The notes beneath the pieces were generated by a model. That model worked only from the letters and a program-made list of their open reading frames with translations. It had not been told where the DNA came from and did not search any database. The position numbers and the translations under genes were made by a program. From assembly GCF_000005505.3 (NCBI RefSeq), contig NC_016132.3, positions 48,684,914 to 48,748,913 of the forward strand: a DNA stretch of 64,000 nucleotides, in the 5' to 3' direction. Positions 48,001-59,241 of the stretch are shown in pieces (position 1 is the stretch's first letter; the number at the start of each line of letters is the position of its first letter). The stretch comes from Brachypodium distachyon (taxonomy: Eukaryota; Streptophyta; Magnoliopsida; Poales; Poaceae).

Positions 48001-51000
48001 CTCTCCCTATCGCGCGTCTTGTTGCCCTTTTTAACTTTGTAAATCAAACAAACATCCAGTGTACAGTACACGAAATGCCGGTACGTTGCAACGGGTCAAC
48101 AAACTCATCTATGAAAATTTTGATCAATTCAGAAACCGAAGATCTATGAAAATATTGATCAAAATATCATATATTTTTTGTTAATGTGTGGATCACTGCG
48201 ATTGTTGATTGCATACAACTCACGGCGGGCAAGCCACTTGTGACCCAAAGTTTAAATTTGTCATTCTTGGCATCTTTCTTCATCATTCCAGAGATATATG
48301 TGGTGTCCATCCACATCATTCCATCCGTTCCATGGAATAGATTTTGGATGAACAGATAGTAATTGTATGCATTTATGACCGGTATTTTTTTTTAAACACG
48401 CTTAGAAGATTAGACATAACTGTAAAGACAAACTGTGTCAGCAACTCAACATAATTGAGCTTACATCCCCGACGCAACCATTTGCCATGGTACAAAAAAC
48501 ATTACAAATCTTTGCACGTTAGAGCCATATGATCAATTTGCACCAGCACCGGTTTCTTATCAAAAGGCTGGATGTACCCGATAATATCCGCATGATGTCC
48601 ACAACTATCTGTTCATACGGGAGGATTCTTTGTAGGCACGTACATTGTGTAGTGGGTAAATATGGCCAAACAAGCTGTAATCAGACTTATCATCGCGGAA
48701 GTGTTGGAGCCAGTGTAGCAGGTGCTTGATCTGCCCGCCAATTGTCACGAGTCAACTCTAGGTGGATGACTGTAGATCTTTTCATGCCGCCTGTCCTAAT
48801 CACATTAGGACTTCTTAACATGCCCTTTCGATTAGGAGAAATATATCTGCACTGAAAATATGTGACCTCATCTGGTGGCCACACGTTCTCCTTCATGGAG
48901 CACAACAGCCGCCCAGCATCCTCTATCCTCCCTGCATTGCAGAGGGACAAGACAATCATGGTATAGACCTTCACGTTTGGCACGATCCTCCTCTCGAGCA
49001 TTTCGTCAAACATCTTGAGCGCGTCCACTGCCATGCCCCGCTTGCATAGCCCGTCCATTAGAACAATGTACGTGGTCCTGTTGGGAAGGCATCTGGCCAT
49101 CCGCGGTTTTACAACGCCAGGGCTAGGAGGATGACTCCGCTGTCCACAAAGGCCTTGAAGACGGCGTTGTAGATGAATGCAGCGGGGCGGCACTGCAGCA
49201 GTCAAAGTCGGCCGGCGGAGGAGTGCGCGAGGATGAGGGCCTCGAAGCTGGCCTCGAAGGTGGCAGAGGGGTAGGGGAGACCTGCGGCGCGGGCGTCGAA
49301 CATTGTGACGGCGTCAGGGTCGGAGGCCAGGAGGACGGACCCAGCAGGAAGGCGTCGGGCGGGGCAGTAGGAGTAGGAAGGCCGGTAGGAGCGGCAGGTG
49401 GATGGGGGACGCTTCCAGAGCCTCGGGTGGCAGGAATCGGTGGCGGCAGGCATCAGTGGGCGCACGTGGGGAGATGCGCGGGGGCGGGCGTGGCGGCGGC
49501 CGATCCTCGCGTGGGGAAGAGACGGGAGGGGGCCGGAGGATTTGGACTGCGGGCTGGGTCTTGGAAAAATGAAGGGAGCGGAGGGGGCGTTGAGTTCCGG
49601 AGGAGGCGGTGGCGCTGGGGAGGACGTGGGAAGGTGGCAACGTGTGGAGCACAGCAGTCTGGACGTTTTTTCATAGTGCGTGTGGGCGGACGAAGGAACG
49701 ACAAAGAGGAAAACACGTGCGGGCGGACGACGGACGAAACCCAACGACGGAAACACTACTCCTTTTATTATTAGGTAGAGATAGAGATTATTTTCCGGTA
49801 GAAAAACAAAATAAAGTGTTTTGTTTATAATTGCAGCCATGTAGAACTTTTAAGAGATAAGCTTATGCATTGTCTAAAAGAAGGGGAATGCCCCTTCTAG
49901 TGCTGTTGCTTATCATTTGTCTGCACTGGTCTAATTTATTAAGGAATATGGGCTGCCATCCTATGTTTAGATAATAGTAATTGCATATAAAACATAGTCC
50001 ATTTAGTAACCAAGGTTAGCGGCACTCTTTTCCTTCTTTAATGAACGGCAGAGCTCCTGCCATCTTTCCCTAAAAAAAAGTCCATTTATTCATGACTTCT
50101 AGACTTTTTCCTGATTACTCAGGTTCATTTTAAGCTTGACAGTTTTTGCAAAAATTTACCAACATTTGCACTCTGGAAGGTGTCTTTTCTGGTAACTTAT
50201 CCTTGGATATGTCTGAGGAATCACCATGGAGGATCAGGCGCAGTGGTTTCTGTGGAATGCGATCAAAGAAGGTACAGTAACCTGTCCCTGTACCGTTGAT
50301 CTAGTTGGTGGAGAGTGTCTAGAGACTCAAGCCACCGCTGTAGTGAAATAGTGCTGTTACAGTTTAAAAGAAATTTCAGCTAACAAAAATAGAAAAATAC
50401 AAGTGCCTTTAATTAGCCACCATAATGCTGAGCATACCGTCAGTTGTGTTCCTTTATCTCACCTGCGTTGTTCTTTCTAGGTCTGTTAATAAATATCTAA
50501 TGGTTTAGGCTTTGGTCAATGCTTAGTTGATATTTCCTTAGGTCTGTTCTTAGTTGATACTACCTCCGTCCCAAAGTAAGTGTTGCAATATTTTTTAAAT
50601 GAGCGAATCTACAAAATGAAACTTGTCTAGATACATATGTATCTAGAATTCTAGACACTTATTTTGGGACGAAGGAAGTATTTCCTTAGGTCTATTAATA
50701 TATATTCAGCGGTTTAGGCTTTGGTCAAGGCTTAGTTGAGATTTCCTTTGACGTCTAGGAATTACTCGTATTTATTTATTTCTTCGTATTATCTGTTTCT
50801 GTGATTTTCGTTGTGTAGATAATATTCTGCAGCTTCTGCTGATTTCATGTGATTCCTTGTTTCAGTTTGATGGTTTCATTGACCTTGATTCATATGATAC
50901 GATTGCAATGAAGCTCAGAGGGGATGGAAGATGCTACATATCTACTGTATGTATCTGACTACAACAATTAAATATTTGATGTCAGCCGATATCGTGTTCC

Positions 51001-51382
51001 ATAATCTGAATTTTGTATATAGATATACACTGAGAACTGGGTAAATTCCCCTGGACAAGAGGAAGATAACTCATGGCAGGCTTTTGTGTATCTACCCCAG
51101 GACAGTTGGCAAATTTTGAAGGTAATTTCTCCATTCGTAAAGTGGAAATATGTGCTTGTTTATAATAAAAACACCATGTTTCCTTTCGTTCAGATCCCTC
51201 TTGAGAGTTATTTACCTACATGGAAAGGAAATGTAATCGAAGCAAAGTTGGAAATGAATCCTGCTCGCGTCGTGGGAATGTCTCTCTCTTTGAATGCAGA
51301 AGGTGGTGTTCCTGGTGCTAGGACTGGGCCAGGAGATTTTAGATTAGAGGTTGATTGGATCAAAGCAATGAGAACACTGTGA
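45013..51382 (+). CDS. CIA30 / NDUFAF1-like mitochondrial complex I assembly factor
   Basis: Seven exons were read: 45013-45064, 45642-45755, 46908-46970, 50180-50271, 50866-50946, 51023-51121 and 51194-51382. They give 229 codons plus stop. The CIA30 fold is evident from [69 protein letters not shown] and [20 protein letters not shown]1 homologs assist assembly of the membrane arm of respiratory complex I. The N-terminus ([17 protein letters not shown]) is basic, suiting a mitochondrial import signal. Every splice phase agrees. Intron 3 (46971-50179) is 3.2 kb because it holds a Helitron, and introns 2 and 4 hold MITEs. Short first exon and Site II promoter motifs are as seen in housekeeping mitochondrial genes. 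Confidence 0.92.
45946..46069. mobile_element. Stowaway-like MITE in CIA30 intron 2
   Basis: CTTCCTCCGTCCAACAAAGG pairs with TTTTGTTGGACGGAGGGGG. TA follows on the right; the left flank is degraded. Confidence 0.75.
46730..46811. mobile_element. 82-bp MITE forming a near-perfect hairpin, CIA30 intron 2
   Basis: The arms include ATAATTAGTGTCGGGGATTT and its exact inverse AAATCCCCGACACTAATTAT, flanked by TA on both sides (46728-46729, 46812-46813). The loop is about a dozen bases. Confidence 0.88.
47831..49787 (-). mobile_element. Helitron C in CIA30 intron 3, carrying PPR gene pieces
   Basis: On the minus strand, the 5' end is TCTCTACCTAATAATAAAAG (start at 49781, or 49787 if the preceding TCTCTA is included). 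The 3' end is the hairpin CCGTGGCAACGCACGG followed by a short spacer and CTAG at 47831-47834, before a T. The inside has pentatricopeptide-repeat coding pieces in the same orientation. A degenerate second hairpin (CCGTTGCAACG near 48090) suggests an older nested 3' end. No helicase was found, so it is non-autonomous. Confidence 0.8.
48690..49400 (-). pseudogene. Captured pentatricopeptide-repeat (PPR) gene fragment
   Basis: About two 35-residue PPR motifs are readable ([35 protein letters not shown], then [35 protein letters not shown]). Upstream on the minus strand (about 49203-49400) a separate frame has [20 protein letters not shown] and [13 protein letters not shown], like the start of a PPR array. 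The frame changes near 49200, and there is no organelle-targeted intact protein. PPR proteins bind organelle RNA; this piece is too short and broken to do so. It lies antisense in the CIA30 intron. Confidence 0.75.
50560..50678. mobile_element. Stowaway MITE in CIA30 intron 4
   Basis: CTACCTCCGTCCCAAAGTAAG pairs with CTTATTTTGGGACGAAGGAAG; TA flanks both ends. The inner GATACATATGTATC is palindromic. Confidence 0.82.
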
Positions 51383-52201
51383 TTTCAACAGTTTGATCTT
51401 TCGGCTTCCACAGGATTCTGTGGGCTCAGAATTCCACATGTGCGTTCTGTTCTAGTTTTTTCCCCAGCTTCTTCACAAAAGAGAATCTCAATACTGGATG
51501 CAGATACTTTGTTAACTCCCGCATCCATTGTAGATTTGTAGATGCATGAAATGTTTCAGTTTGTATCAGTGCAGTAACCATGGAAGTTGAAAGTAGGCAG
51601 CGGTTCAGCGCCACTGAATAAAGATTTTTCTTCACTTTTGAAGGCCACGAATAACAACTTTTACATCTCATTTAGACGAGCTTGAGCATTTATTTTTTTG
51701 TGCTAGCGTGTCGTCCATGGTTGGCTGATCTTGCGACAGTTCCCGTGAATTCTTTTTGATACTTTTAGTCGACGTGGGCTTGCCCAGGAGCCGAGATTTA
51801 CAGCGTTTTGAACTGTCGCCGGCTAAATTGCACGTTTTGCTCGGTGGTTCAAACTATCTGGTCAAATAGCTCATCTTTGCCACCAGAATGGTCAAAAACC
51901 CGTGCCGACAGCCGGCAGCTACAGAAACTTGGCAACGCAGGATGGAAATAACGGATTCTGTTTAATTTCAAGAAGCACGAACAAACGCGGCTTCATCCAT
52001 TCTGAGAATGCTAACTCGGTGGCCGATCTCAAGAGGCACACTCGAAGAAGCTCCCTTGAACAAAAAAAGAAGATAAAAAATTGATTGGGAACTACAGGGA
52101 AGGCGAAAACGAACAAAATTGACGGACCAAAGCCGCCGAGAAAACGAGTGGTGACACCAGTCTATGAACAAACGACGGGTGAGGTACCCAGGTCAGCCTT
52201 G
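51383..52201. other. CIA30 3' UTR and intergenic, no gene seen
   Basis: Polyadenylation-type AATAAAG occurs near 51617. No other coding sequence is supported. Confidence 0.4.
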
Positions 52202-52621
52202 TCATCCTTCGATGAAGCCGGTCATCCGCAGCACGGAGTTACGGAGCTGGTTCAGGTCGCGGCGCGCCGTGCCGGGCCCCGACCGCAGCGAGAACGCCAC
52301 CGCAGCCTCCGACCGCCTCCTCGACACCATCACGTGCGGCGGCACCATGGCGCCGCAGCCACCGGCGGCCTCCTCCTCCTCGTCTTCGTCGTCGTTCCAC
52401 CAGCTATCATCTCGCCCGCGGGGAAGGCGCGCGGAGGCCATCGGGATGTCCACCGGAAGGGAGCCCGTGGAACAAGGCCGCTGGTTCCTGGAGAAAAACC
52501 TGGGCGAGGACGACCCGACCAACAAAGCGCTGGCCGGCGCGCCGTCGCCGCAGCCGCAGCCGCGCGCCTCCGGCCACAGCACCTCGCACTCGGACAGCTC
52601 CTCCTCCCCCACATGTGCCAT
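52202..52621 (-). CDS. S40-like (DUF584, senescence regulator) protein 1
   Basis: A single-exon gene of 139 codons. It has the S40 pattern: an acidic N-terminal motif with VLWPEA, a middle PVDIP, then AMVPPHVMVSRR, a Phe-Ser-Leu segment (VAFSLRSGPG) and the C-terminal LRNSVLRMTGFIEG. S40 proteins are small plant proteins, often nuclear, induced in senescence, dark and stress; the barley HvS40 gene is the founding member. The minus-strand ATG at 52621 precedes the conserved VLWPEA by 14 residues. A TATA-like element (CATATATAT) is near 52720. Two related genes follow within 4 kb on the same strand, so this is a tandem family. Confidence 0.88.
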   Translation of the reverse strand: MAHVGEEELSECEVLWPEARGCGCGDGAPASALLVGSSSPRFFSRNQRPCSTGSLPVDIPMASARLPRGRDDSWWNDDEDEEEEAAGGCGAMVPPHVMVSRRRSEAAVAFSLRSGPGTARRDLNQLRNSVLRMTGFIEG

Positions 52622-53022
52622 TTTCGCGGTTTTGTATATACCTCCCCTGGAACTTGAGAGTTGAGAGCTCGCTGATCTTTTTGATTTACCGTGCTGTCTT
52701 GGCGATGGGGCAGCGGATATATATGGGCGTACGCGTAGCTTCCCACGTAAGGCGGGCAACCGCGTGACGGCCTGAATAAGGGAGCGGAACTTCCTCGGGG
52801 AAAAAAAAGGAAGCGGAATGGATAGTGATCCTGTATCGATCGGGCCAAAAATGGGATGACGGGCTTGCGGGGTCAGGTCAACAAAGGCCGATCCATCGGG
52901 CACACATAGAAATAACGTGATCGTTTCTCTAAAGAAGAAATAACCTGACTAGTGACTAGTCAAGTTTATCTGTCCGGCTAAGCCTGTTGTACCCTGCCTG
53001 TATCCATGTTCGAACTCTGTCA
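52622..53022. other. S40-1 upstream region, no gene seen
   Basis: Promoter region of S40-1. No other feature was found. Confidence 0.35.
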
Positions 53023-53201
53023 TCAGGGCATCACAAACGTAGCGTCTTTCTCACTTTGAGATAGGCTGCAATTTTGTTCGTACAAGCGGGGGATTAATTT
53101 GACCAGTTCCCGCTGTACGTAGTCTCTTTCTTCCATCTGATAAACTATCCTGTGAATCTTATCACTGGTGGAAGAGGTGACCGGAGATGACACGTACACA
53201 C
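53023..53201 (-). pseudogene. Orphan exon-like fragment, unrecognised
   Basis: After a good acceptor (CTACCGCAG ending at 53202) an open frame encodes DKIHRIVYQMEERDYVQREL and VKLIPRLYEQNCSLSQSE before a stop at 53023. The REL-VKLIPRL part faintly resembles the C-terminus of exostosin-type glycosyltransferases such as MUR3, but the likeness is too weak to name a function. No matching upstream exon was found within 2 kb. It is probably a gene remnant. Confidence 0.25.
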
Positions 53202-55092
53202 CTGCGGTAGAGAAACGTATAGGTAAAAATGTTGGAATTCTTTCGTAAAAAAAAAAGAGCACTCAAGCGCTCGGCAGTTCTGACGAGACCCTACATATGA
53301 CAGTGAGAGCCCATTTTAAAAGTGCGGCAAGATTATGCCAGCCTTGATCCAGATTAATTAAGCTCAGCTTAATCCAGCAAGTTTGATCGGATTCCGTTCG
53401 CTGCGGCCACGCGTCCCCTGCTCCCCTGCCGACCTGTCGTGCATGTAATCCTGTAATCTAATTCGGTCCTCAGCTATAGGAAGCACACGGAATCTTGAGC
53501 GCTATCAGCTTTAATTGTACGTTGTTAATCATTTCGTTGCCAATAGCAACGCCTTTGTCTTGTGATGACGTGTGTGCACTGCATGTCTGCACCATCGATC
53601 GAACCAATCGCAATCGTACAATCCCAGCGCGACCTGATAATTTGGTTTTCGTCATTGCCGTGCAGGTGCAGCCTCAGCCCGGATAATATATTGCAGTACA
53701 ATATTAGATGCGGCGCCCAGCCCCCAAGCTAAGCTAGAGACTGAGAAGCATCCACGTAAGTAGCACCGGACGCGTTTTTGGTTCAGGGGAAGAAACCCAG
53801 AAACTGAAAAACTGAAAATGTAGCAACGGATGTGTACTACTCCTACGCGGAGGAATGAATATGCTTTCAGCTCTCAACGCGTCGCATGATTTGCTTGCGT
53901 AAGCCCCCCGGCGACCCGTTCGTTATCGTCGTCGTTGGTGCTTACATACACGTAGGATTTTGCCACGCGAGGTAGCTACGTGTTCGTGTCGTCGTTTTGG
54001 ATAGAACAAAACGTACAAGTAGACGCTTCCGGTAATTAAGTCAATGATTGATTGATGAGTTGTTTATAGTGGCACGATGGTTTGTAGCACCAGATCGAGT
54101 ATGAGGTGACGAGAGCGAACAGGTGGGCTACAAACTGGAAGAAACATAAATAATGTACAAACTTCCCAACTGCATGCAGCTGTAGGCAAGAAATCGAAGA
54201 AGAGGCGCTCACATTTCTATTGGCCGGATCATCGCCTCAGTGCCAAAAAGTCAGCCACAGAACAGTGTATTTCGTGGTCACAAGATAGCTATCAACAAAA
54301 GCTAAGGAGGACCACTGTGTACGTGCTGCATCAATTACATGTAGACACCTGTACTGACGTATACATCTGGATGAGTGAGTAGGAGAGGGTAAGGCCGTAA
54401 GGGTATTTCTACACATAATTACGAGGGAGAAGAAGATAAGGTCGTATACGACGGGTCCAATTGTATGCCACACTGAAGAAATATAATCTCTGGTACTCCA
54501 GTTGCTTGTGCTGAGATATATACACGTGTCCTCTAATAGCTGTAAATCTTAGCAGGAGGTTTATTTGAAAGTTTCAACATAATCTTCAGATCGATATATT
54601 CCTTCTTGAAGGACAAGTCTCTACCCTACTTAATTATTCTGGGAGATTTCTTTCCTCTTGCGTCCAAGCATAGTACTGCTCCTATCCTATCCGGGCACGC
54701 CCAGATTTTCTTGGGGAGGACGGTACAGAGAGAAAGTCCGAGGAGGATATACGCCCAGATCGATTTTCTTGGAGTATGTCATAAGATGAACATAACTGTA
54801 TTTTCCGTAGTTGTTCATGTCAGTGACTAGTAATTAAACTTGCGTGGATAACATCTTGCGGGGATTAAAGTTGCTACTCCATTTTACTAAGGGCTCACAG
54901 TTGTGGACGCAAATAACCAATGCACGGAACAGATGTATGCATTCCCGGCCGCAAGAACTAAGATTAATTACTACATCAGCCCTTTTCTACCCTTTCAATG
55001 GAAAACACAAGGAGAAGCTGGCTCTGCAGTGGGCTGCATTCGTGTCAATTACACAAAAGAGAACTCGAAATTATTATGCAAAACTTCAGGTA
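53202..55092. other. Intergenic, no gene seen
   Basis: Mixed sequence, with no element resolved. Open frames on either strand lack family features. Confidence 0.35.
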
Positions 55093-55533
55093 TTACTCGA
55101 GCATCACCATCGCCCTCACCCTCCTCCCCTTCGGCACGTCGACGACCATCAGGATCGCCGTGTCCCTCTTGGCTCTCCGATCAAGGATAACATGCGGCGG
55201 CATGAAGACGTGGCTGCCGATCAACAGGCTGCTGCTGCCTCCGGCGCCGGCACGGCTCGCGCTGAACCTGCTGAATCCGGCAAGGGTCTGTGCTTTTGCA
55301 CGAGTAGCCCTACTGGGTTTCCCGGGGCCGGGGATATCGATGGGGGAAGAAGTTTTCGGCCCGTTGTGCAGCTTGGTCGTGCGGTGCTCGCCAGAGTCGT
55401 CGTCCTTGTCGTCTCCGCTTTCGTGAGAGCAGAACATCTTGGCTAAATCCAGGTCTTGTACTGCATCTGGCCATAGTATGTCTGCTTCTTGGAATTCTTC
55501 TTCCTCCTCCTCTTCCAGCTCTTGGCGTAGCAT
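55093..55533 (-). CDS. S40-like protein 2 with an altered C-terminus
   Basis: Single exon, 146 codons. The N-terminus has an acidic run and FQEADILWPDA. The middle has SSPIDIPGPGKPS and a conserved MPPHVILDRR. The expected S40 C-terminus (KGRDL-x-x-VR-x-SVLRMTGF) is not present; the protein ends VDVPKGRRVRAMVMLE, only a rough echo of it. It may be a diverged paralog with changed function or an early pseudogene. The ATG at 55533 and a TATA-like sequence near 55631-55638 fit a normal gene start. No frame break was seen. Confidence 0.75.
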   Translation of the reverse strand: MLRQELEEEEEEEFQEADILWPDAVQDLDLAKMFCSHESGDDKDDDSGEHRTTKLHNGPKTSSPIDIPGPGKPSRATRAKAQTLAGFSRFSASRAGAGGSSSLLIGSHVFMPPHVILDRRAKRDTAILMVVDVPKGRRVRAMVMLE

Positions 55534-56154
55534 CTTCTTTTGCTTGACTTGCGAATTCTATCTATGGTGTTTGGTGTATTTAGGAGAGGATTTAGGAAGT
55601 ACAGTACGTATTAAGTATACATTCGGTGGGGTATATATCTAGCTAGGATTGTCTAAGCTGAGTGGCCATCCAGTCATTTTACGTCTTAATGTAATCTTTC
55701 TTGGGAATTTCCATAAGCTAGTACCCATTTGTTCTTATTAGACTTTAGTAGTAGTATAGATATACTGCTGTTTGAACGAGTCCACTCGGATAGTACTGGC
55801 GCAGTGTGCATGCACGCAGCAGGTCGCAGTTACTGAATCAGCAGCGAGTCAGCGACGTGTACGCCGATGAAATGTACTCTTACATCACCAAACCACATTC
55901 GCATTTGCATTTGCATTTGACCGTACGTACATGTTGCATATATACTCCACTGTGTACGCTTACATCGACGGATTAATATAATTAATCTCACCTCGCTTTC
56001 CCAACAAATTTTACAAATTAATGAGATCGACCGATGGAAGAAAATCTAAAATAAATGCCTCGCCATTCCTATCTGGTTCCACAAATTTAAAGCGAATCAA
56101 TCAACCGATCGAGCAGTCGTGTCGTGACAGCAGCACGCACACAACAACAACTAG
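55534..56154. other. Intergenic between S40-2 and S40-3
   Basis: This is the S40-2 promoter and the S40-3 3' flank. No element was seen apart from short ATTTGCATTTGCATTTG repeats near 55907. Confidence 0.4.
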
Positions 56155-56457
56155 CTAGCCCTCGATGAAGCCGGTCATGCGGAGGACGGAGTCGCGCACG
56201 CGAGTCAGGTCCCGGCCCTTGAGCGTCCGCCCCTGCCCGGAGCACACCGAGAATGCCGCCCTGCGCCGCGCCATCAGCTCGTGCGGCGGCACCACTTCGC
56301 CGGCGTCCTCCTCCTCCTGCTCCCTTTGGCGGCTCGCTCCCCGGTCCTCCCGCGCGCCGGAGGCCGCCGGGATCTCGATCGGGTGCGTGAACGGACGCCG
56401 CTCCTGCGCCCACGCCGCGCATTTCGCCGACAACGCCACGTTCTGCTGCGTCGACAT
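56155..56457 (-). CDS. S40-like (DUF584) protein 3
   Basis: Single exon, 100 codons, among the short members of the family. It starts MSTQQNVALSAKCAAWAQ, has THPIEIPAASG in place of the usual VDIP motif, and carries the full conserved end VVPPHELMARRRAAFSVCSG, GRTLKGRDLTRVRDSVLRMT, GFIEG. The ATG at 56457 is used; the longer frame to 56505 begins with TTG and is not a likely start. TATAAAT on the minus strand (56542-56548) lies 85 bp upstream. It is more typical of the family at its C-terminus than its neighbour S40-2. Confidence 0.87.
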   Translation of the reverse strand: MSTQQNVALSAKCAAWAQERRPFTHPIEIPAASGAREDRGASRQREQEEEDAGEVVPPHELMARRRAAFSVCSGQGRTLKGRDLTRVRDSVLRMTGFIEG

Positions 56458-59241
56458 GAGTAATGACCGGCTTGTGAATGAATGAGGCAACAAAGTGTTT
56501 GCCAAAAATCTTCCCCTCTGGAGCTTGGCGTGGCGCGAGAGATTTATAGGGGACGCATCGGCCCCGGCGGCTAGCTATAGGCAGGTTCCGTGTCGAGCTG
56601 CACTGCCGTGTGTACTTGACAGATAAGTATGCGGTTTTCAGCTTTGACGGGAAGGGAAAGGGATAATTCCATAATTCCGTTCGCGGTCCAGCGCTCAAAA
56701 TACCTTGGGCGGTTGTGCTTGGCTACGCAACAAATGAAAGGAAAATTATGTTTTCCGTGTGCTCAACCGAGGAGAGAACGTACGTGGCCGCCCGCCCGCC
56801 CGGCCGGTTGCCTTTCGGGTTCGAGCACTCTAAACTCCCCGATTTGATCGATCCTTTGTTTGTACAACTACGCAAGTATAGCGAGCGGAATCCATGCGCG
56901 TGCTGTGGCGGGAGGATGCTTTGTTTTGCTTGATTTCGGGTGTGCTTTTTCGGTGATCATGCGTTCGTCGCGACGCCGAGAAAGATAACCGGTCGAGCCG
57001 GCCGTTTTCTTGATTGCTTGTGTTGCTCATCTGGGGGGGTACCCACGTGTCTTTCTATCTGCGTGCATGTGCACGTTTCGTGGATGACACTGACGTCCGG
57101 CGAAGGATTTGCATGCGTGGCACACGCAAACAGCTCTAGCTAGCTATGTCCGCCGCTCTCTCGGCCTAAATCCGTGGGACGCCGTGCAGGGATTTCCCAT
57201 CTGGCGGTACCACGTGCATGATATGTATTTGATCCGGCAGGCATATCGCGCAACGAGTATACTACTCGCTTTGTTTCAGAATTCTTCTTGTTTTAAGTTT
57301 GTCAAAAAAATCGACGTATCTATTTTTGAAAGACGTTTAGATACATGTAATATTTCGACAAGAATTATGAAACGAAGGTACTACTTCAAGATGTTCACTT
57401 TACCGGAAATAAAGGTGTTAAATGACCGTTGCTACTTTGGAGTTTGGTGTACGGTAGCATCGGCCACGCACCATCCTCATACAATGTAGAACCCAAAGGG
57501 CCAGGTTCAATGAACTTGCGAACGGCTCGAATGATCCAGGCATCAGCGTGCCGATTAATCTCACTGAATGCAACGTCTCCCGCTAAACTTCGGAAATATG
57601 AGGCAAGCTCTACTAACTTACCAGTGTCGTACAGAGCGCTCTTGTACTAGCATGCCGAGCACGCACCTTTATGATGGACATAACCGACGATTAGGAGATG
57701 AACGCTTCTTCCCGCGCACTTCACACACCCGCCTACCTGTAACGAACTTAACGTATATCAAGTGCCAACTGCTACTAGTAGGAAGTAAGGGAAAGAAACA
57801 CGTCAATATCTAAGCTTTCCAAAAAAAAAAAACACACGTCAATATCTAATGCTGAAAAAGCAAAAGGATCGCGTCACGCTGCTTGGCTTGACGTACAGGC
57901 CTACAAAAACTGCAAGCTACTCCACGTTGCTAGCTAGGCTTGCCCGGCCAGCCGGAGATACGTGATTAGTTCTACAAAAGTTTTCATGTGTTTGACTTGC
58001 CTTGATCAATCTTTTTTTTAGGAATGCCTTGATCAATCTGATTCCACTGAAATGCTTCGCGTGATCAGGCAAAACTGTTTTCCGCGAGGTTACATTTCAC
58101 AATACTATTGACGGGGTTCAGCTATACTCCCTCTGATACTAAATTCTTAACTCAAATTTGCTCAAATATCGATGTATCTTATTTTTTAAAAATTGTATAG
58201 ATATATGTAATATTTCGACAACAATTTAGAATGGGAGGGAATATTAATAAAGTGATCATGCTGCCCCACCATAATTGAGCACGCGCGCAGAATCTCTCAG
58301 TAGATGTGTGTTAATGTTTACATCCAGTACTGGTAGCTCGATCTTTCAGAAAACCACACCGAAGGAGAAGGACCACACATCATGTTACTGTAGTAGGATT
58401 AGCTAGACAAAAACTTGGTTTCAAACTTCTCTCAGTAAATGCATACACGAGCGTCACGCGTGCCATCGCTTTCGTGAACTTTACGTCGGTAAGGACATGT
58501 CCAAATCATCTGCTGAATTTTCAGCATTACTGGCGTGGAAAATGACAATGTACCAGTGCTCCGTCGTCCGTACATATACGTGGGCTTCTCATGGTATATC
58601 CTGCGATCCTGGACTCTAGCGACACAGTCCCATGTCGACGGCTTTCTAACCGTGGCAGCGATTCAGCACACAGACCGTACGTGTCGTGTTGGCCTGAATT
58701 ACTGTCGACGGTCATACACCTGTAGCGGCCGTGCAGTTTGGACAACGGGACAATGGCAATTAGCGCCAGTGGTGGTCTGGACGCCACGCGCGGACGCTGC
58801 TGAAGACTGATTATGGCACTGTACGTGGATAAAGGATGTGATGTGGATGTGTGCAGCCAATAGCATCGGATGATCGCTCGGGCTTTCAAAACGCGACACG
58901 TATCTGTGATCTTTTGGCGAAACGCACATGCATAAAATTGCCTTCGACCCACACGAATCAGTCTCGCGGTTGTTATTTTCTAGGAAAACAGTAGGTGACA
59001 ATTTCGTGGCTGTTTATCAGGAGAGGAAAAATTCCTTCAAGCAGTGCTACGTTCGAGGGTGTAAACTGTAAAGTGACGAGCGTTGCGTCATCTGAAGATA
59101 TGAACTTTGCAGACAACAGCGATATTACAGCTTTACTTTCCACTACATTCTTTTTTTTTGGCCAAGAGCTTTACTTTCCACTTGATTCAAGCAACGCATG
59201 CCGTGTGCTTCTTCTTCCGAATCGCCTCGGAGCAAGAACAA
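56458..59241. other. Intergenic with two MITE-like elements
   Basis: A degenerate Stowaway-like pair lies at about 57266-57378 (CTCGCTTTGTTTCAGAATTC / GAATTATGAAACGAAGG). A second lies at 58127-58241 (CTCCCTCTGATACTAAATTC / ACAATTTAGAATGGGAGGGA, TA-flanked). No coding sequence is supported in the rest. Confidence 0.5.

Noticed and set aside
49202..49840. 212-codon minus-strand frame treated as a gene
   Set aside because: It crosses the Helitron end and holds only a PPR-like scrap at its C-terminus.
56458..56505. Longer N-terminus of S40-3
   Set aside because: It begins with TTG, and the TATA box position suits the ATG at 56457.
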